Below are positions 14,101-23,073 of a stretch of 64,000 nt of DNA, piece after piece. The stretch comes from Lottia gigantea. Lineage: Eukaryota > Mollusca > Gastropoda > Lottiidae. The notes beneath the pieces were generated by a model, which worked only from the letters and a program-made list of their open reading frames with translations, was not told the origin of the DNA and made no database searches. Each line of letters opens with the position of its first letter. Within the stretch, counting starts at the first letter, position 1. The position numbers and the translations under genes are program-made. Location: the NCBI RefSeq assembly GCF_000327385.1, contig NW_008710371.1, positions 1,109,798-1,173,797 of the forward strand. Direction: 5' to 3'.

Positions 14101-17100
14101 TTTCTTGCTTCGGATTCCCCCTTGTGATACAGTTCCATCTCAAAACTCTAGTTTCTCGGATGAGGCAATAAACCAAGGGTTCAAATCAAATGCTGTGCAA
14201 AGTGAAGATCGGAATCAAATTCGGTTTTAATCAAATTTCCCTCGTTGCGCACTGCATAGCGCCCGTCTTCATTAATCCAAATAAAAGCACACGACATAAA
14301 ACTGTCTCAGTTCTGCACTTGAAATACCAATCCAATTTTTTTTCGACTTCATCGACAATGACGTTCCAATTGTTTTGATTCATTGCAGGTCGTATCAATA
14401 CAACTTCGACTTCATCGACATCGTCTTGGGAGCGACTAAGCTGTCCGCCAAAGAGAATATGCAGATGAAACGAAAGATAAAGCGCTTGGTTCTCCATAAT
14501 CACATCTTCCACGAGAAGAACGACATAGCGATCATACAGCTAGATCGATCCGTCAACTACACCGACTGCATACGACCAATTTGCCTACCGGAGCAGGACG
14601 AAGTCTTTACCAGAAGCGATCTCTGCTACGCTGTCGGATGGGGCATGAAAGCGTGGGACAGTAAGTATTGACTTTGGACGTTGTTCTTTGTTATCATCAG
14701 CAGCTGGCATTTGGAGTAGAGGCAATTGACCGGCCAAGCCTAGGTCCTCTATCCTTAGACGCTTCAGCAAACTCAGCAACTTCGATGCTTCTATCGCCTT
14801 CTCCAACTGGTTCCAGTTCCTCTATAGGAGCTTTTGCAAAAACGTCATCAACAAATCGGGAATCTTCTCAATGTATTCTATTTTCAGCAACCTTTTCCAA
14901 CCGGTTACAAGAAGCCAAGATGACGCTATGGGATACCCAGAAATGTAACTCATCAATAGCTTGGAACGGTGCTGTCGGTGACACCTTCCTCTGTGCCGGT
15001 TACTACTCCGGATTCATCTCCACCTGCAGCGTAAGTAGTTTAAAACTTTTTGGACGAAGCAATGGCAATTTTAGGGACAGTGTACAAAGACCTCCGAGTA
15101 ATATCTGACCGTCCTGCAGCCAAGAGTTAAACAGGGCAAACCTCTAATGCCTTGCAATGTTCAGTCTGGTGCATTCAAGTAACATTTACACTGCTAGACT
15201 TGGTGGGACGTAAAACTCATATCATCTATCTGTATTTCAGGGTGATAGTGGAGGATCTTTGGTGTGTCAGGCCAATGATAGGCACTGGAAGCTGGTTGGA
15301 ATCTCAAGTTATGTGGCTAAAGGATGCAACGTACCAGAACGGCCAGTGGTCTTCTCGGATGCCAAGTTCTTCACCCCGTGGATCCAGAACCATACAGGTA
15401 AGCTAAGAGACTGGTATACCCACGAAGCTACCAGAAACGCCACAGGTTTGTTGGTCTACTATGTCATTCAGGACCAAACATCAATTGCTCTCAAGAAGCC
15501 ATGCTTTCTCAGGTCTCGGAATAGAGCTGTTGGTTACTTCTCCGGATTTATCCTATTTACATCTATTCCATCCTATTCTATCCTATTTACATCTATTCCA
15601 TCCTATTTACATCTATTCCAATATATTTCAGAGTGTATATTTACCTGTGATAACGGTATATGCATCTATGATAAACAACAACTGTGTAACAGAGAGAACG
15701 ACTGTGGAGATAACTCCGATGAACTTCGCCCTTGCTGTAAGTGTTCGTCTATATCATTTGAAATTGTTTGGCACAGCCTCCACTTTTCAGTGATGTAGGA
15801 TGGAGGAGTTGACATGGAAAAAGCCTCTAATCTTTCGGTTGGAAGAATATACCATGGCCTCGTGTGCTGCTTGCAGTCCTTTCTTTTCATCATCATCGGA
15901 TCAATCTGGAGTTGACATACAACTCAATTTCCACCACAAGCAAAGTCATTTTGGATGAAGCAACACCGCAAATCTGAAATGTCCCAAACTGCCAGAGTGT
16001 AGTCCTTTAAAAAGAGATGCCAAAGCGTTTACTGTTTTCGATCCTGAAACGATTTTTCATTATATACAGTCCTGTTCCAAAGTGTAGTCCTTCAGAGAAG
16101 ACGCTGATGCGTCTACTGTTTTCAATCCTTCAATTCAATTCTATTATTCTTTCAGCTGTATCAGTCAGCTGTACATTCGACGACCCTTTCCTATGTGGAT
16201 ATGGTATTGTGTGGGACCGACTCTCAGCTACCGATTACTTCAACCACTACGCTCTGTATGATCACACTGTGGGCTCGTATCCTGGTAAGGCGACATTTTG
16301 GTGAATCCGATCCATCTTGTAAAGCAAAATCGACCATATCAAACTATCCATAAACCAGTCAATTCTACAAAGGATCAGGGCTGTCATTGATAGACCGCCT
16401 TAATTGATAGACACCAGGCCGACTTTCGGAAGCACTGGCCATGGCATAAGGATTCGAACCCAAGGCACCTCGTCGCCAAGAAGACGACAATCCATCTTGC
16501 TACAGATTATATCAATATTTAGAATATTTTTCGTCGTCCATAGGTTATTTTATGGTGGCCCGTAAGAGAGGTTTATTGATGAAGACCCCGAGATTCAATG
16601 CCACTTCCAACCAGTGTCTGAGGTTTTACTACCACATGAGAGGCGAAATCCGAGGAGGGATACAAGTCTGGTTCAATAAGTACATGCCTGATGGGTCCAG
16701 CACCTGGGAACCAATCTTCAAACGTAAAGATGAGGTAAGTTGCGTCTGATGCCGATACTGAAGATGTATTGAGATCTTTTGGAGTATTATTCAAAACTTA
16801 TTTTGCGGACATTAAAATAGAAGCTGTAACAAGCAGATGGTGCGGCATAGTTGATCTTTCGAAAATCAGAATATTTTTGGATAAACTGATGTCGCATCAT
16901 CATCCTTGGACACAGGTGAAATTGTTTGCTTCTGTTTTCAAAAAAAATGGAATGGAAGGCCACAGAATCACCAATCTTATTCCCATTCTTTCTTTCCAGA
17001 CTCTTCCAGACAAATGGTTTACGGGCAACATCCAGATGAAACAGGGGGAGTTTGAAGTTGTGTTCGTCAGTAACCACGATGGACGAATTGTTATGGACGA

Positions 17101-20100
17101 TGTTCAGTTACTGGATTCACCTTGTGCTAGTGCGGGTAAGAGATTCAACCATACTTATGCTAGCCTGAGTCGTAACTAACCAAATGATCAGGTGCACTTG
17201 GACAAGGATGCTGGGGTGGGGGTTTTGCTTTTGCTTGCGGTAGGAAGGGTAGGTTCCGCTTTTAAAGAGGAGGGTACATGTGTAGTAGACTCCAGACTTT
17301 TGAACACGTAATGGTTTGGCTGACAGCTGATATCGAAAGTCGGGGCCATCTTGGGGCTTTAACGTCTGCTCCGTCCAATGTGGCTAGTGTGGAACCGCTA
17401 ATGCATATCGTGTAATGACATTGTTTGTTTCACTTCAATTGCAGCCTGCTCTGACGACCAGTTCCAATGTGGAAGTGGTGCCGAGAAGCAATGTATACCC
17501 AAAGCCTCCCAATGTAATATGGTGGTGGATTGTGACTCCGGTGAGGACGAAAAAGACTGTGCTGGTAAGACTCTTTTCCATTCGACTGGTCTGGCGGATA
17601 AGCCAAGGCCCCAGCGCAAAAGTAACATCTGGTGTTTAGGTGGTCTTGGTGGATTTAAAGTATGTAACTAAAGACACCTTTGGTCGTCGTCGGTCACCAT
17701 TACTTTACGGTCTTGTAAGCCGGAATGTGGGCACTCACCCAATTCTGCTTCGTAAATCAGTGTGCAATTGGGGAAAAACTGACGGAGTAAGCTACATTGA
17801 GTATTCATTTGATTCTTTCAGATCCTTCTTTCTTCTGTGATTTTGAGAATCCTCATCTGTGTGGTTTGGATCAGTCCACAACAGACAATGAAATAGCGGA
17901 GTGGAAGGTGGTCAATTCGTCCAAGACACCCGACAGATTCCAGGACCATTCAACGGCTAGTCCACTTGGTAAGCACCTGTTTACATTCTCAGCTTGTCCA
18001 AAACTCCGATGCATCAGGGTAAATACACAAATTGAAATACAGAAATAAAGTTTTACGCTCTACTTATTGGACAAACAAACGCCATGCAGTGTGCAATGAG
18101 AGAAGTTTTCCAGGTAATTTGTAACGCTTACGACTTTGGATTTTGCTTGTAGTTCTTCAAGTATCATTGACAATGTAAATCCAGATGGACCTACTAAGAT
18201 TGGACTTCGGAATGTAGGAAAAAAACCCATTGAGCTTCATCTTCGGCATGTCCAGATAAGATCCTTTCATGAAATTCCTTCTCCTTTCAGGCAACATGTT
18301 GATCATGGAAACAAGGAATCTGCTGGAATCCAAAGACGTGGTGATGACTCAACATCTTCGGTTGGGAGGAACCGCTCATTGTCTGAGCTTCTATTACTTC
18401 TCCGATACAACTGGATCCTTAAAGGTCAGTCTTTATTCTAGTTTCTGATTTAGCTTTTGTTGCGGATACTGAAGAACAATCCTATAGCGGGCACCATGGA
18501 ATAACGTAACCAGTTCTAAAAAAAACAGCCAAGATAAGTCATGAAGATTATTTTGAGTTCCATATTTCAGATTCACTACGAGCAGCCCAATGAAACGAAG
18601 AAGGTAGTTCTTTGGGAAATTAAGGATCGATTCACCTCCATATGGAGCAAGACACAGCTCCAGCTTCCAGCACAGCAGGACCTGTTACTGACCTACACCA
18701 TGTATGGTGGAACATTCGATGGAACCTTCAGACCGTTTATTGCTATAGACGATATGAACATCACCGAAGGACTGTGCCCGAACTTTGGTAAGTGGATTGC
18801 TGTTTTTAATAGGAATACCACCTCTTAGAATAAAATTGATGCTTAGATGATGCTTGGCAGCGTTCAATTTCCTCAGCACATCGGCATTTACCCCTTTTCC
18901 GATAAGCCGCTCTCAACTGTAACTATATTTTTTCATTTTAGTGTGCAAGGAAGGTTACCGATCCTGTCCCAATGAGAACTTCTGTCTACCACTGGGTAAA
19001 TTCTGCAACAGAAAGATGGACTGTGCTGGTGGTTCTGACGAAGCTGAATGCCGTAAGTATTTTTCACTTGCACCAACAAGTCAGGCAATCAGAGGTTCAT
19101 CTAAATGAATGGGGGTCCGTAGACATTATCTTCCCATACTGAAGACGCATCAGAATCTTTAATGATGCTCAGTGTGTAACTATTGGTAAAGAGCTATGGT
19201 TACCTTATACCATAAAACCTACAACCTTGTGTCTTCCTATTCCAGAATGCACGGATAAAGAATACAAGTGTCCGGGCGGACCGTGTATCTCAATCGACAG
19301 GACATGTAACCGAGTCCAAGATTGTCTTGATGGAGCTGACGAGGGCGAAATGTGTGGTAAGTTCGATACTCTAGGCTAAGAAGTGGTGCGCATTGTATTC
19401 GCATACTTGATAGAAATGATCTAATGGGTGTGCTTCTTCGGTTCTTCGGTTCTTTCTACCAGCTGGCTCTTGACCAAACCTCTTGGCAAAGGTCTCTCCG
19501 AAGTTATCCTTAACCATCTACAACTGGGTCGACTGGAATAATAAGGAAAGATGACTTATTCAAGGCCATCACACTCTCAAGATCTTAACCACTCTATGAC
19601 ATCATAAGATTTGATACACTTTAACGAACAGTGCAATAACCTACTAAAGTGGTACATAGTACTGAAGATCATTTGCTTCTATTGCAGACCCTTTACGGAC
19701 GGTTCCTTGTGATTTTGAGCACCCGTTCCTGTGTGGCTATAAGATGCAGGATGGAGATTATCGATGGAAACGAAACTCTGGAGGGACCAACACGGCTGGC
19801 ACTGGACCAAATAATGACCACTCCTATAAAAACAGTTCAGGTGAGAGAATCATTTAAATCTTCAACTCCCCTGTTCGATGAGTTCATTTTCTTTGGTCAG
19901 AGTAGTGAGTCCAAAGTTTGGAACTTTGGAACCAGCTGCCCCGACGAGGACCTTTAATCCAAAGGATCTGGTATATGAACTCTCTGGGGAACCAAATCTA
20001 GTTACACAGTGGTGATTCTCATTTGGCTGTGTCAGGCCGACTTCCATCATCAGCACTTGGATTTGATGGGTACATATTGATCTTATGCTTCTGACTTGGG

Positions 20101-20935
20101 GCTTGGATAAGCATATCTGTTTTTTCTTTGGAATTGGGCTAAAATGATTTCCTATTTTACAGGATATTATCTGTATGCTGATGGATCTGACGGGAGATAT
20201 TCCGACAAAACCATACTGGAGACGACAAGCTTCAACTCGACTGGGAAGTCTCTGGAGTTCTACTACCACATCTACAGCATGTTTGCGGACTTTGCCAAAG
20301 AAACCGGAACGCTAGTGCTCACTGTAAAAGATCGAGATCTTGGACAGAGCTACGATATGTTAGTGGAGATAGCGACGACGAGGAAAGCTTGGCGAAAGAC
20401 ATGCTTAGAGTTACCACCATCTTCGAGCATCTCACTTCTGTTTGTGGCACAGCGCGGGAATCAGACACAAGCAGACGTAGCCATTGATGACGTCAGGTTA
20501 ATCCACGGAAGCTGTCACAGAGCTCAAGGTGAGTTACTAGACTTCGGAAATAAAATGAAATGAATGGAGTTTTACGTCCTATTTACACGACTTCGGAGGA
20601 GGGAGGGGCAAGTCAGTTATCCGAAGGGGCAATGGAGTATGGTGTTTAGTTGCTGTAATGGAAAAGCAATGGGCATAGATTTTGTAGAGTCCACAAACAA
20701 TATATAAAATATGATAATCATTATCCGTTTCATTTCAGTCACTACGACCAAGACACAAGAAGCAACCACTGTAAAGACTCCAACGTCCACGGCAGTTGTT
20801 CCGTCTGCACAAAACTTGCCTGGATGTGACAACGGAACTAGGGCGTGTCGGAGCGGGTTTTGTATAGCGAACGCGCAATGGTGTGACGGAGTGTCGGATT
20901 GCTTGGACAAATCAGATGAGATGTCGTGTACGTAA
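1238..20935 (+). CDS. LDLa / SR / serine protease / MAM mosaic extracellular protein (5'-incomplete)
   Basis: Secreted or membrane-tethered multidomain serine protease; its N-terminus lies left of the window. Exons as I read them: 1238-1348, 11574-11687, 11884-11994, 12483-12593, 12786-12912, 13210-13311, 13778-13993, 14389-14660, 14888-15030, 15241-15397, 15632-15736, 16156-16284, 16544-16734, 17000-17135, 17445-17564, 17822-17968, 18291-18424, 18571-18787, 18942-19052, 19246-19356, 19688-19840, 20163-20528, 20739-20935. All junctions are GT-AG and the phases agree, giving about 1193 visible residues. Approximate domain order: LDLa x4 (1-149), SR (150-254), protease (255-484), LDLa, MAM (523-675), LDLa, MAM (715-881), LDLa x2, MAM (955-1128), Thr-rich linker, LDLa (about 1158-1193), stop. 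Enteropeptidase and the other type II transmembrane serine proteases end with the protease; here six further modules plus a linker follow it, recalling the alternating MAM/LDLa of MALRD1. No transmembrane segment or GPI tail follows the last LDLa. Any membrane anchor would have to be upstream, unseen. Confidence 0.9.
2125..2345. repeat. A/C-rich simple sequence (AAATC / AAAAC)n
   Basis: Irregular tandem AAATC and AAAAC units within the first intron. Confidence 0.8.
3797..4040. repeat. MITE-B copy (foldback, right arm shortened)
   Basis: The left arm starts at TTAA with AAAGAGATTGTAAAGAGG. The centre has two facing GACGTCA motifs, and the right arm repeats the left one inverted but stops early. 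Confidence 0.8.
6299..6660. repeat. GGGTAACCT-rich irregular repeat
   Basis: The motif GGGTAACCT recurs about six times with AATGGGTAACC variants and TATGCCCATAATGAAATTCC-like blocks in between. There is no coding signal. Confidence 0.5.
8375..8690. repeat. Dispersed repeat family D (about three units)
   Basis: About 100-bp units with CCAAGAGGTTTGGTCAAG, the CAGCTGGTAGAAAG block, ATTCCAGTCAACCCAGCTGT and AAATGGGTACGGATAATCC. The same blocks recur in several introns of this window in both orientations. Confidence 0.75.
9050..9445. repeat. Dispersed repeat family D (about four units, inverted)
   Basis: Units of about 85-95 bp with GGTTCTTGAAGATCCTGTC, CTGGTCTTTGGTCAAACC and TCTTGGTAATGATCTTACAAG. 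Confidence 0.75.
9463..9570 (+). repeat. SINE-A fragment
   Basis: It contains GGATGAGACAATAAATCGAG, GGCCCTGTGTGCTACAGG and CTGTGCACATTAAAGATCC, matching the body of the SINE at 38828-39352. Confidence 0.75.
10349..10602 (-). repeat. SINE-A, long 3' part
   Basis: Inverted copy, nearly the whole body: GGAGTTTTACGTCCTACTTT, TTTTGCCAGGACAGCGGC, TCGAGGGATCTTTAACG, TGTCAGCCCCTCTTACC. It ends at the ATCACTGACAGGGGG block that sits next to the tRNA head in the full copy, so the head itself is missing. Confidence 0.8.
10860..11572. repeat. (TTTA)n / (TTTAATT)n microsatellite
   Basis: About 710 bp of TTTA, TTTAA, TTTTA and ATTCATTTATT units. It runs up to the acceptor of the second LDLa exon and supplies its whole polypyrimidine region. 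Confidence 0.9.
11574..12593 (+). CDS. LDLa modules 2-4 of the mosaic gene (three exons)
   Basis: Exons 11574-11687, 11884-11994 and 12483-12593 are each one phase 1-1 LDLa module of 37-38 residues with six Cys and an acidic calcium loop ([23 protein letters not shown]). The third module has Asp in place of the usual Ser in the SDE motif. The acceptor of the first exon lies directly against a long T/A-rich microsatellite. Confidence 0.9.
12055..12360. repeat. Family D repeat fragments
   Basis: Four blocks with ACAGCTGGGTCGACTGGAAG and TTGAGGAAAGATGACTTATT in the intron before LDLa 4. Confidence 0.6.
12786..13848 (+). CDS. SR (scavenger-receptor-like) domain of the mosaic protease
   Basis: Exons 12786-12912, 13210-13311 and the start of 13778-13993 encode a short, divergent SR domain of about 100 residues directly before the protease, as in enteropeptidase and hepsin. 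Visible landmarks are [19 protein letters not shown]-glycosylation sequons (NFT, NNTS) and the closing [13 protein letters not shown]. The Cys of QCGKR is placed like the residue that links pro-domain and protease by a disulfide in type II transmembrane serine proteases. Confidence 0.8.
13392..13513. repeat. Foldback MITE-H
   Basis: It begins TATTCTCGAAACGCTCTTAG and ends in the inverted form CTAAGATCGTTTCGAGAATA, with inner arms around TCCTAG. A second copy lies at 53145-53236. Confidence 0.75.
13849..15397 (+). CDS. Chymotrypsin-fold serine protease domain (S1 family)
   Basis: The catalytic triad is complete: His in TAAHC, Asp in KNDIAII and Ser in GDSGGS. The mature N-terminus reads FIVNG where trypsin-like zymogens read R-IVGG, so there is no basic P1 residue; the nearest Arg is seven residues before the Ile. 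By position relative to the catalytic Ser, the S1 pocket has Ser at 189 (STCSGDSGG), Val at 216 (SSYVAKGC) and Val at 226, a combination expected to favour small aliphatic side chains as in elastases and not Arg/Lys. Exons: 13778-13993, 14389-14660, 14888-15030 and 15241-15397, with the catalytic Ser at the start of the last. The domain looks active; the specificity is inferred. Confidence 0.9.
15632..17135 (+). CDS. LDLa 5 and MAM 1 of the mosaic gene
   Basis: LDLa exon 15632-15736 ([19 protein letters not shown]) is followed by a MAM domain in exons 16156-16284, 16544-16734 and 17000-17135. MAM hallmarks: opening [10 protein letters not shown], the central [12 protein letters not shown], and the closing [15 protein letters not shown] domains are adhesive or oligomerising. 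The three-exon split has phases 1, 1, 0, 1. Confidence 0.9.
17445..18787 (+). CDS. LDLa 6 and MAM 2 of the mosaic gene
   Basis: LDLa exon 17445-17564 has a two-residue-longer first loop (CGSGAEKQC) and ends in EDEKDC. MAM 2 lies in exons 17822-17968, 18291-18424 and 18571-18787: [12 protein letters not shown] at the start, [10 protein letters not shown] in the middle, [13 protein letters not shown] at the end. Its introns fall at the same places and phases as those of MAM 1, as expected if a LDLa+MAM unit was duplicated. Confidence 0.9.
18942..19356 (+). CDS. LDLa 7 and 8 of the mosaic gene
   Basis: Two consecutive 111-bp phase 1-1 exons, 18942-19052 ([10 protein letters not shown]...GGSDEAEC) and 19246-19356 ([10 protein letters not shown]...GADEGEMC). 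Both keep six Cys and the acidic end; the second has Ala in place of Ser in the calcium loop (GADEGE). Confidence 0.9.
19455..19560. repeat. Family D repeat fragment
   Basis: It contains TTCTACCAGCTGGCTCTTG, ACCAAACCTCTTGGCAAAGG and TACAACTGGGTCGACTGGAA in an intron of the mosaic gene. Confidence 0.6.
19688..20528 (+). CDS. MAM 3 of the mosaic gene
   Basis: Exons 19688-19840 and 20163-20528. This is the most canonical MAM of the three: [47 protein letters not shown]. The second exon (366 bp) covers what MAM 1 and MAM 2 split between two exons, so one intron has been lost here or gained in the other two. Confidence 0.92.
20739..20935 (+). CDS. Thr-rich linker, LDLa 9 and stop of the mosaic gene
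   Basis: The last exon starts in phase 1 with about 29 residues rich in Thr, Val and Pro (a likely O-glycosylated spacer), then an LDLa module ([30 protein letters not shown]) followed by Thr and TAA at 20933-20935. No hydrophobic tail follows, so the C-terminus is extracellular. Confidence 0.9.
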
Positions 20936-21175
20936 ACGTCAGCGACCGACTTATCGGACGGACAAAATGCATTTAGGAGATCTTTAAGGAAAAACGTATG
21001 TGCCATTCAAAAGGTTGTGTTCGAAACGTGTTCCACTAAGCTAAATATACTGCTTGAAGTCCCCTGTGTGTCCTACCTTCATGACATTAGAATCGAACGT
21101 TCGCCAACATTCCTTGTACGTTATGGTGTGTCTCAAAAAATGTGTTCGGGAACTAGTGCAAAGGATGGTGTGTCT

Positions 21176-21260
21176 AATAAACACGATTTATCAAAATGGA
21201 CAAAAACCACAGAAAAAAAACTTTTGGGTGTGTATTAAGACTGTAAAGTAAAGAAATAAA
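21176..21260 (+). promoter_or_regulatory. Candidate polyadenylation signals of the mosaic gene
   Basis: Two AATAAA hexamers lie at 21176-21181 and 21255-21260, 240-325 bp after the stop, on the coding strand. Either would give a short 3' UTR. The choice cannot be made from sequence. Confidence 0.4.
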
Positions 21261-21297
21261 CAGAAACAACTATTACTGAATTTTCACCAAGAAACGC

Positions 21298-21540
21298 GGT
21301 AAGGGTGTGACTTATCACCGCAATACAAACTCATCGACAGAAACCACACCAATTGTTATTCGTGCACTATTTCGGGTGTGACTAGTTACCGCAATGTAGA
21401 ATTATAGACAGAAAACTACACCAATTGTTATCCATGCACTATTTTGGGTGTAACTAGTTACCGCAATGTAGAATTATAGACAAAAACACACCAAATGATA
21501 TTCAAGCATCGCTTTAGGTGTGTCTTATAACCGCAATGTA
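21298..21540. repeat. ~70-bp tandem repeat, about 3.5 units
   Basis: Units carry GGTGTGACTAGTTACCGC, AATGTAGAATTATAGACA and CACACCAATTGTTAT. They lie directly downstream of the candidate poly(A) site of the mosaic gene. Confidence 0.75.
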
Positions 21541-21874
21541 TAACAAAAAATGCGAAACCACAATATTAAAGCTCAAAAATGTTATTTCAGCAAAGCCTTT
21601 ATATTGTTATTTACTTGTTATAGTCTTTTTTATATTTATGACAAACACTTTAAGGTTGTGCTATGTATTCTGATACGGACTATAGTCTATGTATTGTATT
21701 TTGTTTTGTATTTTTGTATATTTTTGTAATTCTAACTTTTGTATATTGTAAACTTTAAACTTGCCCCTTTTATGAATACTCACAGCTCAAATAATTAGAG
21801 TCATCTGATTGGTTTAACTCTAGATTTATTGGCATTTGATTGGTCGATCTAAACCATTTATCAGCCAATCATAT

Positions 21875-22036
21875 GACTTAAGGCCTTCGCGATTAATGAC
21901 GTCATCAAACATTTAGTTTTAGTGGAATTGCAGGAACCACAGACGTCTGATTGAAAATTAGAATGGTGTAAATTGATGCTATCAGTGTCCCTGATACATA
22001 TCAAAAATTTAGAAAACCTTTTTACAATCCCTTTAA
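21875..22036. repeat. MITE-B, right arm
   Basis: It has GACGTCATCAAACATTTAG, GGAACCACAGACGTCTGAT and the terminal TTTTTACAATCCCTTTAA. Confidence 0.8.
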
Positions 22037-22189
22037 TTATTTGGCTAATTTTTTTTTCCAATTTAGAAAAAATTTGGATCAACAGGTTATCTTTTTTAAC
22101 GTTTTTCACCAATTTTTTAAGCTTTTGTTTCCCCAATGAACTTTGTTACCCCTCTTTACTTATTTTTTCAAATGTTTTAACAACGAAAA

Positions 22190-22574
22190 CTATTTTTACA
22201 AATTTGTATTTGATCATGACCTTGGAATTGTATTATTTTACAAATTTGTATTTGATCATGACCTTAGAATTGCATTATTTTACAAATTTGTATTTGATCA
22301 TGACCTTGGAATTGCATTATTTTACAAATTTGTATTTGATCATGCCCATGGAATTGAATTATTTTACAAATTTGTATTTGATCATGACCATGGAATTGTA
22401 TTATTTTACAAATTTGTATTTGATCATGACCTTGGAATTGAATTATTTTACAAATTTGTATTCGATCATGACCATGGAATTGTATTATTTTACAAATTTG
22501 TATTTGATCATGACCATGGAATTGTATTATTTTACAAATTTGTATTCGATCATGACCTTGGAATTGTATTAGTT
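22190..22574. repeat. 42-bp minisatellite, about nine units
   Basis: The unit contains ACAAATTTGTATTTGATCAT and GACCTTGGAATTGTATTATT. Because 42 is a multiple of three, two frames stay open through the array. The last unit runs into the direct-repeat block at 22575, which starts with the same ACAAATTTGTATTT. Confidence 0.9.
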
Positions 22575-22766
22575 TACAAATTTGTATTTTACCATGAATT
22601 ACAATTTGTCAATATCAATGAATTACAATTTATTTTATTAGCATATTATGGTGCAGTGTACAAAGACTAACATTTGTATATATGGCTTCATTATTTAAGT
22701 TTATTTATTCATTATTATTGGTAATTGTATAGTCTCTTTTCATCTGGATTAAATTGACCTTTTCTA
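22575..22766. repeat. Direct repeat, left copy, flanking the fucosyltransferase-like gene
   Basis: It is about 95 % like 25301-25497 in the same orientation, e.g. TATGGTGCAGTGTACAAAGA and GGTAATTGTATAGTCTCTTT. On the minus strand it contains AATAAA (22700-22705), a possible poly(A) signal for the gene at 23070-24878. Confidence 0.85.
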
Positions 22767-22858
22767 CTTAATTGTTTTTGTTTTGTACCCTTTGCAGTAT
22801 ATAACGTTCATTTGGGTTCCGCAGCGACTTTTAGACAATGGCAACTATGGAAAAAGTT

Positions 22859-23073
22859 TTAAAGGAACACGTTCGCCATCCGTTTGACCAATCGTACCTT
22901 AGTCTCAGAAGCTCAGCCAATCAGCAATAGTGTTCGCAGCTCACTGTCAAAATTTGAGTCTTCAAATCCATGTGTGTCTAGAATTATCCACGTTAGAAAG
23001 TTTAAATGACGACTCGTCTTTTCTTGAGATTATGCCATATACATTTACAAATATTCAAGAATGGTCCCTTTAA
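22859..23073. repeat. MITE-C copy (internally deleted) abutting the FUT-like stop codon
   Basis: It runs from TTAA at 22859-22862 (then AGGAACACGTTCGCCATC) to TTAA at 23070-23073 (preceded by GAATGGTCCCT). The interior shares TCGTACCTTAGTCTCAGAA and ATGACGACTCGTCTTTTC with the full 354-bp copy at 60283. The stop codon of the neighbouring gene is part of the right TTAA. Confidence 0.8.

Larger units (their letters stand above)
20936..23069. other. Spacer between the mosaic gene and the fucosyltransferase-like gene
   Basis: The two genes are convergent. The spacer holds the 3' UTR of the first, a ~70-bp tandem repeat (21298-21540), a MITE-B arm (21875-22036), a 42-bp minisatellite (22190-22574), a direct-repeat block (22575-22766) and a MITE-C copy (22859-23073). 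I see no further gene. Confidence 0.6.

Noticed and set aside
21973-22670. Two overlapping plus-strand open frames of 175-199 codons
   Set aside because: They run through the 42-bp minisatellite; open only because the unit is a multiple of three. No splice sites or conserved domain.
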